Shown here in pieces: positions 1 through 8,277 of a DNA stretch of 16,025 nt. A model generated the notes under the pieces. It searched no databases and was not told where the DNA came from. It saw nothing but the letters and a program-made list of their open reading frames with translations. Source of the stretch: an uncultured Bacteroidales bacterium (GTDB lineage Bacteria > Bacteroidota > Bacteroidia > Bacteroidales > Paludibacteraceae); NCBI GenBank assembly GCA_903873355.1, contig CAIQOG010000152.1, positions 1-16,025 on the forward strand, written 5' to 3'. The translations under genes were made by a program, and so were the position numbers. Within the stretch, counting starts at the first letter, position 1. Each line of letters starts with the position of its first letter.

Positions 1-1068
1 CCGAAACAATGGAACGCACTTAAATTATTAAACGAAAGAGGTGAGTTTCTGAACGCTGTCGAAGGCGAAAACGTGTTAAAAATTGCCTCTGAAGAAACTT
101 TTATTTTCTCTGAAGTAGATAAACTTGGAAAATTATCTGAAGATTTTACATATACCGAAAAACATATTGAAAGTGTTTTGGCACTCGAACTCGTAGATGT
201 TGAAGCGATTAAGGCAGCCAACTTTAGCGTAGCCATAGACTGTGTGAATTCAGTAGGTGGAACAGCAATTCCTGCTTTATTGAATGCACTGGGTGTAACA
301 AAAATAGAAAAACTATACTGCGAACCAAACGGACATTTCCCTCATAATCCGGAACCACTTCCTGAACATCTCACTGAAATTTCATCAGTTATGAAAAAGG
401 GAAAAGCCGATGTGGGTTTTGTGGTTGATCCTGATGTTGACAGATTGGCAATAATCTGTGAGGATGGAAGCATGTTTGGTGAAGAATACACACTGGTTGC
501 CATCGCCGACTATATATTGCAACACACACCTGGCAATACTGTTTCAAACCTTAGTTCAACCCGTGCATTACGCGATGTAACCGTCAACTGTGGTGGAAAA
601 TACACTGCTGCTGCTGTTGGTGAAGTAAACGTGGTAACAGCCATGAAAGCTACAAATGCCATTATTGGTGGAGAAGGAAATGGTGGAGTTATTTATCCTG
701 CAAGCCACTATGGACGTGACGCGCTGGTTGGAATAGCTTTGTTTCTGACTCAACTGGCTAAATCCAATATGAAGGTTTCAGAACTTCGTAAAACTTATCC
801 GGAATACTATATTTCAAAGAACAAAATAGAACTTACTCCGGCCATTGATGTGGACAAAGTTCTTGCAACCGTAAAAGCATCCTATCAACAATACGAAGTA
901 AATGATATAGATGGCGTAAAAATTGACTTTCCTACCGGTTGGGTACATCTTCGCAAATCAAATACAGAACCGATTATTCGTATTTATTCTGAATCAGGAA
1001 CTCCTGAACAAGCTGATGCTTTTGCAAAAGCTGTTATTGAAGAAATTAAGCGAATAGCCGGAATCTGA
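1..1068 (+). CDS. glmM: Phosphohexomutase, GlmM-type (phosphoglucosamine mutase), 5' end missing
   Basis: The frame is open from base 1, so the N-terminus, including the catalytic phosphoserine loop, lies outside the window. About 355 residues are present. I see the metal-binding loop DPDVDR (427-444), the sugar-binding loop GEGNGGV (670-690) and the C-terminal phosphate-binding loop RKSNTEPIIR (952-981). Together these identify the alpha-D-phosphohexomutase superfamily, cytoplasmic Mg-dependent enzymes that shift phosphate between C1 and C6 of a hexose. The metal loop differs from the DGDGDR of E. coli GlmM; I recall DPDVDR as usual in Bacteroidetes proteins annotated as GlmM, which convert glucosamine-6-phosphate to glucosamine-1-phosphate for peptidoglycan precursors. 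A phosphomannomutase or phosphoglucomutase role cannot be excluded, and glucose-1-phosphate interconversion would fit the adjacent glycogen genes (inference). A GTG at 73 could look like a start but is internal, because upstream codons read PKQWNALKLL as in homologues. Confidence 0.85.
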   Translation, partial: PKQWNALKLLNERGEFLNAVEGENVLKIASEETFIFSEVDKLGKLSEDFTYTEKHIESVLALELVDVEAIKAANFSVAIDCVNSVGGTAIPALLNALGVTKIEKLYCEPNGHFPHNPEPLPEHLTEISSVMKKGKADVGFVVDPDVDRLAIICEDGSMFGEEYTLVAIADYILQHTPGNTVSNLSSTRALRDVTVNCGGKYTAAAVGEVNVVTAMKATNAIIGGEGNGGVIYPASHYGRDALVGIALFLTQLAKSNMKVSELRKTYPEYYISKNKIELTPAIDVDKVLATVKASYQQYEVNDIDGVKIDFPTGWVHLRKSNTEPIIRIYSESGTPEQADAFAKAVIEEIKRIAGI

Positions 1069-1083
1069 CAAACAACTCATCAC

Positions 1084-1127
1084 AAAACAATAGAGGCTGA
1101 TTCTTTCGAATCAGCCTCTATTGTTTT
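1084..1127. terminator. Bidirectional hairpin terminator between glmM and the phosphorylase gene
   Basis: A perfect inverted repeat of about 19 bp (arms 1084-1102 and 1109-1127, loop CTTTCG) has an A-run on the left and a T-run on the right, so it gives a U-tract in both directions. It lies 15 nt after the phosphohexomutase stop and 13 nt before the convergent phosphorylase stop, so one element probably ends both transcripts. Confidence 0.85.
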
Positions 1128-1140
1128 TAAGAATGCTTTT

Positions 1141-3705
1141 TTAAATCCAGCGAACGTAACAGAAATCCTGACGATGTGGCAAATCTTCGTTTTTCGGGAA
1201 CATACGGAAACCGTATTTAAATGATCCTGCTCTGTTCAACTGATAATTGATAGTATAGTACATTTTTGTGCCTTCAGTTTTTACCAACTCAAGTTCTTCA
1301 ACATCGTAAAGTGTATCAACATTATTCTTGCTGAGTTTCGTAGCAACAAGCTCAATACCAATTCCCTTGTCATTAATTCCGTGAATATCAATAACAATAT
1401 TTATTGTATAAGTATCACCGGCCTGTGGATTATGTGTCAGTTTTTCGGGCACATCAACAGAAACAATTTCAATTTTGTCCCAGCCGCCAGCAATTTTTTC
1501 TTTCCATTCTGCAATTTCTTTAGCTTTTGAATAATCACCGGCATTTAGTATAGCAGAGCGTGAAGCAAGCTTATTATAAAAACGAGCGATATAATCGTCT
1601 ATCATTCGTTTAGTTGTAAACCGTGGAGTAATCTGTGCTATAGAATTCTTGATGAACTGAACCCATTCAGGAGAATATCCTTTAGAATTTTTTGCATAAT
1701 ACAACGGAATAATCTCACTTTCGAGCATGCTGTAAATCGTTGCAGCATCTAACTGATCCTGATATTCCTGAACTTCGTAAGTGCGTTTTTCAGTCAATGC
1801 CCAACCGGCACCTTTCACATAACCTTCGAGCCACCAACCATCTAGAACCGAGAAATTCAGAACTCCGTTCATTTGAGCTTTTTCGCCCGATGTACCTGAA
1901 GCTTCAAGTGGACGTGTAGGCGTATTCAACCAGATATCCACACCCGAAACCAACCGTTTTGCCAGACGCATATCGTAGTTTTCGAGGAAAATAACTTTTC
2001 CTAAAAATTGCGGCATTCGGGAAATTTCGATAATTCTTTTAATTAATCCCTGACCACCGCCATCTGCCGGGTGAGCTTTTCCTGTAAAAAGGAATTGAAC
2101 CGGTTGTTGCGGATTATTTACTATTCGTTCCAATCGTTCCAGATCGGTAAATAGCAGGTGAGCACGTTTGTAAGTTGCAAAACGACGTCCGAATCCAATA
2201 ATCAGGGCGTTTGGGTTAATAGACTCTAATACAGATACAATACGTGAAGGATCGCCCTGATTTTTTAGCCAGTTTTCGCGGAACTGACCTTTAATATAAT
2301 CTACCAGTTTGTTTTTCAAATGCATACGGGTGTGCCAGATTTCCTCATCCGGAATTTTATAAACAGCTTCCCATATTTTCATATTCGACTGATCGGCATA
2401 AAATGCTTTCGTGAAATATTTTTCGTAAACTGATTTCCAGTCAGATGAAGTCCATGTTGGCAGGTGAACTCCGTTAGTTACATAACTAACATGCAGTTCT
2501 TCAGGGAAATAACCTTTCCAAATCGGATTAAACATTTCCTGTGAAACTTTACCGTGCAGCCAACTTACACCATTCACTTCCTGACAGGTATTACATGCAA
2601 AAGTACTCATGCTGAATTTTTCATCATGATCTCCCGGATGTTCACGACCAATATCAATAAAATCATTCCAGGTGATTCCAAGTTTAGTTGGAAATTCACT
2701 CATGTATTTTTGGAACAATGCTTCTTCAAAACTATCATGACCGGCAGGAACAGGTGTGTGTACTGTATAAAGTGAACTGGCACGAACTACTTCAAGTGCC
2801 TGATTGAAATTCAGGTTTTTATCAGAAACCAGATCAACTAAACGCTGAGCATTAATCAACGCTGCATGACCTTCATTACAATGATAAACCTGTTTTTGAA
2901 TTCCTAATTTTTTCAACGTCAGTATACCACCGATACCGAGTAGAATTTCCTGTTTCAAGCGGTTTTCCCAATCACCACCATATAATTGATGCGTAATTGG
3001 ACGGTCAAACTCACTATTCATATCAGTATCTGTATCAAGCAGATATAACGAAATTCTACCAACTGAAACTTTCCAGAGATATGCATAAATGGTTCTTCCC
3101 GGATAAGGAACTTCTATTAAAATCGGTTGATCATTTTCATCTTTTACCTGAGTAAGTGGTAAATTATTGAAATTCTGAGCTTCGTAAACTGCAACCTGCT
3201 GACCATCTACAGATAGCGACTGTGTAAAATATCCGTATCGGTATAGAAAACCAATTGCGGTCATATCAATATTGCAATCGCTGGCTTCTTTCAGATAATC
3301 GCCCGCAAGAACACCCAAACCACCTGAATAAATCTTTAGCACCTCGGTCAAACCATATTCCATACTGAAATAAGCTATCGAAGGAGTTTTGGTATTTTTT
3401 TCAACATTCATGTAAGCTTTGAAGTCATCATAAACTTCATCCACTTTTTTGATAAATTCAACATCATTACCCATTGAAACTAATTTTTCATAGGTAAGTA
3501 TATTAAGTAGTAGAACCGGATTTGAAGAAGCTTCAATCCATGCCTCAGCATCAATCTGACGGAAAAGATTTTTAGCTTTACTATCCCAGGTCCACCAAAT
3601 ATTATGGGCAATTTCCTCAAGTTTTGTCAAACTTGCAGGCAAATGCGACTTTACATTAATTTCTTTTAAGTTCGTGTCATTTACGTTATTAACCTTGATT
3701 CTCAT
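1141..3705 (-). CDS. glgP: Alpha-glucan (glycogen) phosphorylase, GT35
   Basis: This 854-residue cytoplasmic enzyme should release glucose-1-phosphate from glycogen or maltodextrins, using phosphate and pyridoxal phosphate. The N-terminal ~120 residues ([14 protein letters not shown] onward) match the domain that marks the 'alpha-glucan family phosphorylase' branch. SMEYGLTE and [11 protein letters not shown] follow, as in the family. The PLP-binding motif is [14 protein letters not shown] with the Schiff-base lysine at residue 609, followed by [14 protein letters not shown]. The E before the lysine replaces the M of the muscle-type GTGNMK motif; I recall GEK as normal in Bacteroidetes. About 100 residues at the C-terminus form an extra beta-rich domain ending [10 protein letters not shown]. 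The gene lies 226 nt downstream of the glycogen synthase on the same strand, so synthesis and breakdown enzymes are neighbours. It may be cotranscribed with the synthase or use its own promoter in the gap. The ATG at 3705 starts a typical N-terminus, so I keep it. Confidence 0.93.
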   Translation of the reverse strand: MRIKVNNVNDTNLKEINVKSHLPASLTKLEEIAHNIWWTWDSKAKNLFRQIDAEAWIEASSNPVLLLNILTYEKLVSMGNDVEFIKKVDEVYDDFKAYMNVEKNTKTPSIAYFSMEYGLTEVLKIYSGGLGVLAGDYLKEASDCNIDMTAIGFLYRYGYFTQSLSVDGQQVAVYEAQNFNNLPLTQVKDENDQPILIEVPYPGRTIYAYLWKVSVGRISLYLLDTDTDMNSEFDRPITHQLYGGDWENRLKQEILLGIGGILTLKKLGIQKQVYHCNEGHAALINAQRLVDLVSDKNLNFNQALEVVRASSLYTVHTPVPAGHDSFEEALFQKYMSEFPTKLGITWNDFIDIGREHPGDHDEKFSMSTFACNTCQEVNGVSWLHGKVSQEMFNPIWKGYFPEELHVSYVTNGVHLPTWTSSDWKSVYEKYFTKAFYADQSNMKIWEAVYKIPDEEIWHTRMHLKNKLVDYIKGQFRENWLKNQGDPSRIVSVLESINPNALIIGFGRRFATYKRAHLLFTDLERLERIVNNPQQPVQFLFTGKAHPADGGGQGLIKRIIEISRMPQFLGKVIFLENYDMRLAKRLVSGVDIWLNTPTRPLEASGTSGEKAQMNGVLNFSVLDGWWLEGYVKGAGWALTEKRTYEVQEYQDQLDAATIYSMLESEIIPLYYAKNSKGYSPEWVQFIKNSIAQITPRFTTKRMIDDYIARFYNKLASRSAILNAGDYSKAKEIAEWKEKIAGGWDKIEIVSVDVPEKLTHNPQAGDTYTINIVIDIHGINDKGIGIELVATKLSKNNVDTLYDVEELELVKTEGTKMYYTINYQLNRAGSFKYGFRMFPKNEDLPHRQDFCYVRWI

Positions 3706-3789
3706 AAATTTTTATATATCTTATTAATACTAATACCTTATCTATAGTGAGTGAAAAAATAGTTGAGATTTTGTTTGAAAAATTACGCA

Positions 3790-3797
3790 CAAAATTA
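3790..3797 (-). promoter_or_regulatory. Possible -7 promoter box (TAATTTTG) for the phosphorylase gene
   Basis: Read on the minus strand, 3797-3790 is TAATTTTG and fits the Bacteroidetes TAnnTTTG box. It lies about 85 nt before the phosphorylase ATG. At the expected -33 distance there is only CTG (3818-3816), not TTG, so the call is weak. Confidence 0.3.
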
Positions 3798-3852
3798 CTC
3801 AAATTGCAACAGAAACAGAAATATTAAACGCTAAATAGAGTTATAATTTTTT

Positions 3853-3870
3853 CAAACGTTTGCATGCAAA
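3853..3870. promoter_or_regulatory. Two overlapping perfect palindromes, possible LacI-type operator
   Basis: CAAACGTTTG (3853-3862) is a 10-bp perfect palindrome that overlaps TTTGCATGCAAA (3859-3870), a 12-bp perfect palindrome. LacI-family sugar regulators generally bind palindromes with a central CG and AAACGTTT-like half sites, which the first matches. The site lies between the synthase stop and the phosphorylase start, about 55 nt upstream of the possible phosphorylase promoter. The function is inferred; no regulator gene is present in the window. Confidence 0.35.
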
Positions 3871-3931
3871 AAATATGAATAATAATCAGGAAAGTCCAAC
3901 AATACATCTTACTGATATTTATTGAATTAGA

Positions 3932-5584
3932 CTATTTTCCTGTTCTTTTTTTCTTACTTTTCAATGCAATATTGTATGCTTTTTCGTAAAATTGAATAAA
4001 GTGTTTCCAAAGTGCTTTTTCGGCAATTGCAGCGGCATTCTTACGAACATTTTTTACTTCTTCAGCATTAAATTCCGTAAATTTAAAAATCATCTCTGCA
4101 ATATGTTCCGCAACAATAAAACCATTATAATCAGAACGATGGATCACACCAACTCCTTTTTCAATATCGTGCAGTTTGTGTGAAACCCACTGTCCAAAAC
4201 CCGATAAATCCGTTGTTATGGTTGGAACTGAAAAAGCCACACTTTCCAACGGTGTGTAACCCCATGGCTCGTAATACGATGGGAATACTGACAAATCCAT
4301 GCCAATCAGTAAATCATAGTACGTTTTATTAAATATTCCATCAGCTCCATTTAAATACGAAGGCACAAAAATAATTTTCACCTTCTGCGATTGCTGGTTA
4401 GTGAAATGAAACCAATGAATTGCCGACATTACATTATCACTATAAAAATCCCACAGCTCATGAGTTGTGAACTTATTCCAGGAATTAATGTCTGCTCCGG
4501 GATGAGCTAAAGCAGAAGCTAAATCGGTTCTGAAACCTTTTATATGTGCCGGCACCATTATAAATGCAACTACTTCGCGTTTTAACTCCGGATTGGTGCT
4601 GAGCAATTTTAGTGATTCTAAAAAAGTGTCAATTCCTTTGTTTTTATATTCGTACCGACCTGCTGTTGACACAAACAAAGCATTTTCAGCAAGTTTATAG
4701 CCTAACAGGGTTTCGGCAACTTTTTTCAGGGAAGTACGGGCTTCCTTACGTTTCGCGGTAAAGATCTTTCCTTTAGGCACAAAATCACCTTCAAATCCAT
4801 TTGGTGTAATGATATGTGGCTTTTTATCAAGCAGTTGTTCGCATTCTATACCTGTAATTTCGCTTACAGTCGTAAAACAATCCACGGTGTGTGCTGCCGA
4901 TTTCTCTGTCGAATGTTTGGAAACCATATTCAACTCGTAAGCCATTTGGTCGCCGTTATATTCATTCAGATAATCGTAAAGAGGTTTGTGGTTTCCGGCA
5001 ATGGATCGGCCGATGGAAGTAGCATGAGTGGTGAATATAGTAGCTGCTTGTGGCAGGTGGTTTTTGATATAAAATGCCCCAAAAGTTGTCATCCACTCGT
5101 TGAAATGTGAAACAACCTGATTTTCGGCAGAAAGTTTATTAAATCTGTAATAGCTCTCAATAATCATTCCTGTAGCATATCCAAACATGGAAGATTCATC
5201 ATAATCACCGTAACCGGCCATCGAATTAACACCTTCCTGTTCCCAAACGCGACCATATATTTCATTTTTGATTGCCAAAAGAGGCGTAAAATCTACCAAT
5301 ACTGCCAATGGATTTCCGTGTATATTCCAACGTCCTATTCTAATATTAAGATGATATTCAGTTTGAGTAAATTGTTGCCAGTCTTTCATCATATCCTTAT
5401 TTTCAACAAAATAGGGATTTTCCTTACCTATCCAGACATCCGGACCTATAAAAATCAGTTTATCTTTATACGTTTCAACTAAAATAGCTGCACGAGTGGA
5501 TAAAACCGTGTAAATCCCTCCTACCATATTGCAAACTTCCCAGCTTGTTTCAAATATGTATTCGGGGGTCAATTTTTGTGACAT
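3932..5584 (-). CDS. Glycogen synthase, GT3 family (eukaryote-like)
   Basis: This 550-residue cytoplasmic retaining glycosyltransferase should extend alpha-1,4-glucan chains from a nucleotide-glucose donor. It belongs to GT3, the fungal/animal glycogen synthase family, and not to the usual bacterial GT5 GlgA, so I give no glgA symbol. Signatures are SWEVCNMVGGIYTVLSTRA (about residues 14-32), the THATSIGRSIAGN loop, AGRYEYKNKGIDTF (donor-site Arg and Lys), and YEPWGYTPLE with the E-x7-E catalytic pair at E439 and E447, followed by TTDLSGFG. It is about 150 residues shorter than yeast or human enzymes (roughly 700). It has no N- or C-terminal phosphorylation tails, and the C-terminal helix lacks the arginine cluster that binds glucose-6-phosphate in eukaryotes. 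A lysine-rich tail (KSKKKR) ends the protein. The GT35 phosphorylase gene follows it. The donor (UDP- or ADP-glucose) cannot be told from sequence; family knowledge favours UDP-glucose. Confidence 0.93.
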   Translation of the reverse strand: MSQKLTPEYIFETSWEVCNMVGGIYTVLSTRAAILVETYKDKLIFIGPDVWIGKENPYFVENKDMMKDWQQFTQTEYHLNIRIGRWNIHGNPLAVLVDFTPLLAIKNEIYGRVWEQEGVNSMAGYGDYDESSMFGYATGMIIESYYRFNKLSAENQVVSHFNEWMTTFGAFYIKNHLPQAATIFTTHATSIGRSIAGNHKPLYDYLNEYNGDQMAYELNMVSKHSTEKSAAHTVDCFTTVSEITGIECEQLLDKKPHIITPNGFEGDFVPKGKIFTAKRKEARTSLKKVAETLLGYKLAENALFVSTAGRYEYKNKGIDTFLESLKLLSTNPELKREVVAFIMVPAHIKGFRTDLASALAHPGADINSWNKFTTHELWDFYSDNVMSAIHWFHFTNQQSQKVKIIFVPSYLNGADGIFNKTYYDLLIGMDLSVFPSYYEPWGYTPLESVAFSVPTITTDLSGFGQWVSHKLHDIEKGVGVIHRSDYNGFIVAEHIAEMIFKFTEFNAEEVKNVRKNAAAIAEKALWKHFIQFYEKAYNIALKSKKKRTGK

Positions 5585-5606
5585 TAGTCTAATTTTAAAA
5601 TGATTG

Positions 5607-5614
5607 CAAAAGTA
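5607..5614 (-). promoter_or_regulatory. Probable -7 promoter box (TACTTTTG) for the glycogen synthase gene
   Basis: On the minus strand 5614-5607 reads TACTTTTG, matching TAnnTTTG, with the start codon 22 nt downstream. That implies a short leader of roughly 15 nt. I see no TTG at the expected -33 distance, so only the -7 box supports the call. Confidence 0.45.
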
Positions 5615-5685
5615 ACATTTTTTTTTGTGAAAATGACTTAAATTTCAGGCTGTTGAAAACTTCGTGAATTGCATATGAAAATTGT

Positions 5686-5715
5686 GTTTTCGAACTATTT
5701 TATCAACAATCCTTC
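5686..5715 (+). repeat. Imperfect ~30-nt direct repeat, left copy
   Basis: The stretch starts GTTTTCGAACTATTTT, continues ATCAACAATCCTTC, and recurs at 6770-6798 with about three small differences (mostly single-base indels). The two copies are about 1.08 kb apart and flank the whole T9SS cargo gene with its promoter and terminator. Confidence 0.55.
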
Positions 5716-5808
5716 AAACATTATGATTTCTTCTTATTATATATCAGCACATTATCACAGACCTTATCATTCGCCTGAGAAAAAAAATATAGAATTATAG
5801 AAATTGTA

Positions 5809-5839
5809 TTGTTTTTGTAATATTTATCCATTATCTTTG
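5809..5839 (+). promoter_or_regulatory. Bacteroidetes-type promoter for the T9SS cargo gene
   Basis: TATCTTTG (5832-5839) is a perfect TAnnTTTG -7 box. A TTG (5809-5811) lies 20 nt upstream, the usual -33 spacing. The ATG is at 5892, giving a leader of about 45 nt that is very A-rich. Confidence 0.7.
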
Positions 5840-5891
5840 TCAGCACGAAAAAAAACAAACAATTTTATTCACTTCTAAAAAAATTAAAAAC

Positions 5892-6698
5892 ATGAGAAAA
5901 ATTACTCTATTGATCGCTTTTGTTGCTTTTGCATTTATTACAAATGCACAAACTAACTTACTTACAAACCCTGGTTTTGAAACATGGACAAGCGGAACTG
6001 CTCCTGATGGCTGGACGTTAGGCACAGCAACTTATGCTACAGTTTCAGCAAGCACTTCAATATTTAACGAAGGTGCTAAATCATTCAAAGTAACTGCCGC
6101 TGCAACTGCAGGAGGTACTTACATTGTATCACAAATAGTACCTGTTACTGTTGGGAAAACTTATACTATTAAAATGAGTTACTATGTTGAAACAGGTGAT
6201 GGAACTGATGCCAGAATCTGGTCTGATTGGTGTAATGTTGGTACAACAAATACATACGCTACATTGTCACATGCTGACTCAGTATTATTAATGGGCCCTG
6301 GAGGCGGTGCTGCTTATTTCCCAGATGCAAAAGGTGCATGGCATGATTATACATGTGAAGTCACTGCACCTGCTACAACTGGTGGTACAGCTAATCTCCC
6401 TGTAACTTCTTTCAGCTTCCAATTCAGAACATACAAAACTCCTGCAGTTGTATATTGGGACAATATGTTCTTTGGTGAAAAAACTACCGGTTTAAACACT
6501 CTTCAGGCTGATAATTTGAATATTTCTTTAGTGGGTAAAAACCTTACTGTAAATAATGCAACCAGTGCAATTGAAATTTACAATACTTTAGGTGCTAAAG
6601 TAAAAGTTTCTGAAATCAACACTATGAATGTAAGTGACCTTGCTAATGGTATTTATATCGTTCGCTCAGGAAAACTAACCGCTAAATTCAAACTGTAA
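5892..6698 (+). CDS. Secreted protein with T9SS C-terminal sorting domain and carbohydrate-binding-like N-terminal domain
   Basis: The protein has 268 residues. Residues 1-19 are a Sec signal peptide with likely cleavage after TNA-19. The mature N-terminus starts TNLLTNPGFETWTSGTAPDGW, the typical opening of jelly-roll domains of the CBM4/9 or galactose-binding type; many aromatic and Thr/Ser residues follow to about residue 195. The last ~70 residues (from about LNTLQADNLNISLVG) form a type A T9SS sorting domain: LTVNN, IEIYNTLGAKV, LANGIYIVRSG and a basic end KFKL. The protein should therefore cross the outer membrane through T9SS, be trimmed, and be anchored or released at the surface. There is no catalytic domain, so a binding or structural role is more likely than an enzymatic one, and the ligand is unknown. 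The gene is a single unit with its own promoter and terminator. Confidence 0.85.
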   Translation: MRKITLLIAFVAFAFITNAQTNLLTNPGFETWTSGTAPDGWTLGTATYATVSASTSIFNEGAKSFKVTAAATAGGTYIVSQIVPVTVGKTYTIKMSYYVETGDGTDARIWSDWCNVGTTNTYATLSHADSVLLMGPGGGAAYFPDAKGAWHDYTCEVTAPATTGGTANLPVTSFSFQFRTYKTPAVVYWDNMFFGEKTTGLNTLQADNLNISLVGKNLTVNNATSAIEIYNTLGAKVKVSEINTMNVSDLANGIYIVRSGKLTAKFKL

Positions 6699-6728
6699 AC
6701 CTTTTAATCCCTACGGGGACTTAATACC

Positions 6729-6763
6729 AAAACCTCCGTTGCAGAAGCTTCGGAGGTTTTTTT
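6729..6763 (+). terminator. Rho-independent terminator after the T9SS cargo gene
   Basis: Perfect 10-bp arms AAAACCTCCG (6729-6738) and CGGAGGTTTT (6751-6760) enclose a 12-nt loop and run into seven T residues (6757-6763). It begins 31 nt after the stop codon. Confidence 0.88.
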
Positions 6764-6769
6764 ATGCTT

Positions 6770-6798
6770 GTTTTCAAAACTATTTATCAACAACCTTC
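6770..6798 (+). repeat. Imperfect ~30-nt direct repeat, right copy
   Basis: The stretch starts GTTTTCAAAACTATTT, continues ATCAACAACCTTC, and pairs with the copy at 5686-5715. It begins just after the T9SS cargo gene terminator. Confidence 0.55.
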
Positions 6799-6819
6799 GT
6801 TTATTTACGAAGAAGTTTG

Positions 6820-6827
6820 TATATTTA
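6820..6827 (+). promoter_or_regulatory. Weak candidate -7 box for the PhoH-like gene
   Basis: TATATTTA differs from TAnnTTTG only in its last base. A 6-bp inverted repeat, CTTCGT (6795-6800) and ACGAAG (6807-6812), lies where a -33 element would be. No TTG is seen at the right spacing, so this is only a candidate. Confidence 0.3.
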
Positions 6828-6844
6828 TAGCAGCAAATATTTTA

Positions 6845-6872
6845 ATTATTAATTGTTCATTATTAATTGTTT
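6845..6872 (+). repeat. 14-bp tandem direct repeat before the PhoH-like gene
   Basis: ATTATTAATTGTTC (6845-6858) is followed at once by ATTATTAATTGTTT (6859-6872), with one mismatch. It ends 7 nt before the chosen ATG and would lie in the 5' leader. Confidence 0.7.
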
Positions 6873-6879
6873 AAGAAGT

Positions 6880-8205
6880 ATGGGTTCAAAGAAAAATTTC
6901 GTTTTAGACACCAATGTAATACTGCACGACTACAAATGCGTTCATAATTTTGAAGAAAATGATATTTACATCCCAATTGTAGTACTCGAAGAACTCGATC
7001 ATTTCAAAAAAGGGAATGAACAAATAAATTTTAATGCTCGTGAATTTGCGCGCGAACTTGACCTGATAGCCGACGATAAACTTTTTACGAAAGGTGCTGA
7101 TTTGGGTGTTGGAAAAGGGCGACTTTTCATACTTACCGGTGGTGATTATCCTGAAATTATTGCAAAATCGTTTATTGAGAAAACACCGGACCATCGAATT
7201 CTGGCAACAACCTACAATCTTAAGCAACAAAGCAAGAAAGTAAGAACTATTCTGGTTACAAAAGATATTAATCTCAGAATGAAAGCTTTATCATTAGGTC
7301 TTGAGGCTGAAGATTATATAAACGACAAAGTAACCGACTTCAATATTTTCGAAAAGAACTATGAAGTTTATGAAAATCTAGCTCCCGAACTAATTGACAG
7401 GCTTTATACAAACGGAGGAACAATCCCACTGGAAGATCTTGAATTTTCTTCGGATATTGAACCGCAGGAGTGTTTCATACTTAAAAGCATTCGCTCGAGC
7501 GTCCTGGCACGCTACAACCCGGTAACCGGCATGGTAAAACGTGTTGAAAAAGAGCGCTCTTTCGGCATTGAACCCCGAAATGCCGAACAAGCTTTTGCCA
7601 TGAATGTTCTGCTCGATGATGATGTAAAACTCGTTGCACTGACAGGAAAATCAGGTACCGGAAAAACATTGCTTGCTTTAGCAGCTGCTTTGCAAAAAAG
7701 TGAAGTTTATAAACAGATACTACTTGCACGACCTATTGTAGCACTTGGAAATAAGGATTTAGGATTTCTTCCGGGCGATGAAAAACAAAAAATAGCACCA
7801 TACATGCAACCGCTTTTCGATAACCTGAACGTAATCAAGCATCATTTCTCGTATCAGGGAAAAGAAATCAGACAAATTGAAGAATTGCAACGAAACGAAC
7901 AACTTGTGATAGAAGCACTTGCCTATATTCGTGGACGAAGTCTGAGTGAAACTTTCTTTATTGTGGACGAAGCCCAAAACCTGACTCCGCACGAAGTAAA
8001 AACCATAATTACACGCGCCGGTGAAGGGACAAAAATTGTATTTACCGGTGATATTCAGCAAATTGATTCACCGTATCTCGATATGTTTTCGAATGGATTG
8101 GTTTATATGATTGACCGTATGAAAGGTCAGAATATATTTGCACATATCAATCTGATAAAAGGCGAACGAAGCTATTTATCTGAATTAGCAAGCGATTTGT
8201 TGTAA
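6880..8205 (+). CDS. PIN domain-PhoH ATPase fusion (PhoH2-type)
   Basis: The protein has 441 residues in two parts. The N-terminal PIN domain opens FVLDTNVILHD (D10 being the first expected metal-binding acid), continues with VVLEELDHFKK, and has further conserved acids to about residue 140. The C-terminal PhoH-type P-loop ATPase has Walker A GKSGTGKT (256-263), FFIVDEAQN with Walker B D363 E364, and TGDIQQIDSPYLD as sensor region. In characterised PhoH2 proteins the PIN part is a ribonuclease and the PhoH part an RNA-unwinding ATPase, so a cytoplasmic RNA-processing or stress role is likely. In Bacteroidetes it is generally a lone chromosomal gene. I chose ATG 6880 because the protein then begins MGSKKNFVLDTN like homologues; the in-frame TTG at 6853 would place the start inside the tandem repeat. 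Confidence 0.9.
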   Translation: MGSKKNFVLDTNVILHDYKCVHNFEENDIYIPIVVLEELDHFKKGNEQINFNAREFARELDLIADDKLFTKGADLGVGKGRLFILTGGDYPEIIAKSFIEKTPDHRILATTYNLKQQSKKVRTILVTKDINLRMKALSLGLEAEDYINDKVTDFNIFEKNYEVYENLAPELIDRLYTNGGTIPLEDLEFSSDIEPQECFILKSIRSSVLARYNPVTGMVKRVEKERSFGIEPRNAEQAFAMNVLLDDDVKLVALTGKSGTGKTLLALAAALQKSEVYKQILLARPIVALGNKDLGFLPGDEKQKIAPYMQPLFDNLNVIKHHFSYQGKEIRQIEELQRNEQLVIEALAYIRGRSLSETFFIVDEAQNLTPHEVKTIITRAGEGTKIVFTGDIQQIDSPYLDMFSNGLVYMIDRMKGQNIFAHINLIKGERSYLSELASDLL

Positions 8206-8222
8206 ATGACAGTTACCAATAC

Positions 8223-8259
8223 TAAAAGAGCTGAAACCCACAGGATTTCAGCTCTTTTA
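8223..8259. terminator. Bidirectional terminator between phoH-like and SPOR lipoprotein genes
   Basis: Perfect 14-bp arms TAAAAGAGCTGAAA (8223-8236) and TTTCAGCTCTTTTA (8246-8259) enclose a 9-nt loop. The A-rich and T-rich stem ends provide a U-tract in either direction. It lies 17 nt after one stop and 18 nt before the other. Confidence 0.85.
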
Positions 8260-8277
8260 ATATTGAGTTTTGTACTA

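Larger units (their letters stand above)
5585..5891. other. Divergent intergenic region between glycogen synthase and T9SS cargo genes
   Basis: This 307-nt AT-rich spacer holds a promoter box for each divergent gene near its ends and one copy of a ~30-nt repeat (5686-5715). The 5716-5805 stretch has no ORF, hairpin or RNA gene that I can recognise. Confidence 0.6.

Noticed and set aside
4814..5110. 98-codon plus-strand ORF opposite the glycogen synthase
   Set aside because: It lies wholly within a strongly conserved gene on the other strand and shows no recognisable domain, so it is a shadow ORF.
6853..6879. PhoH-like protein starting at TTG 6853
   Set aside because: The start would lie in the tandem repeat and add nine residues not expected before MGSKKNFVLDTN.
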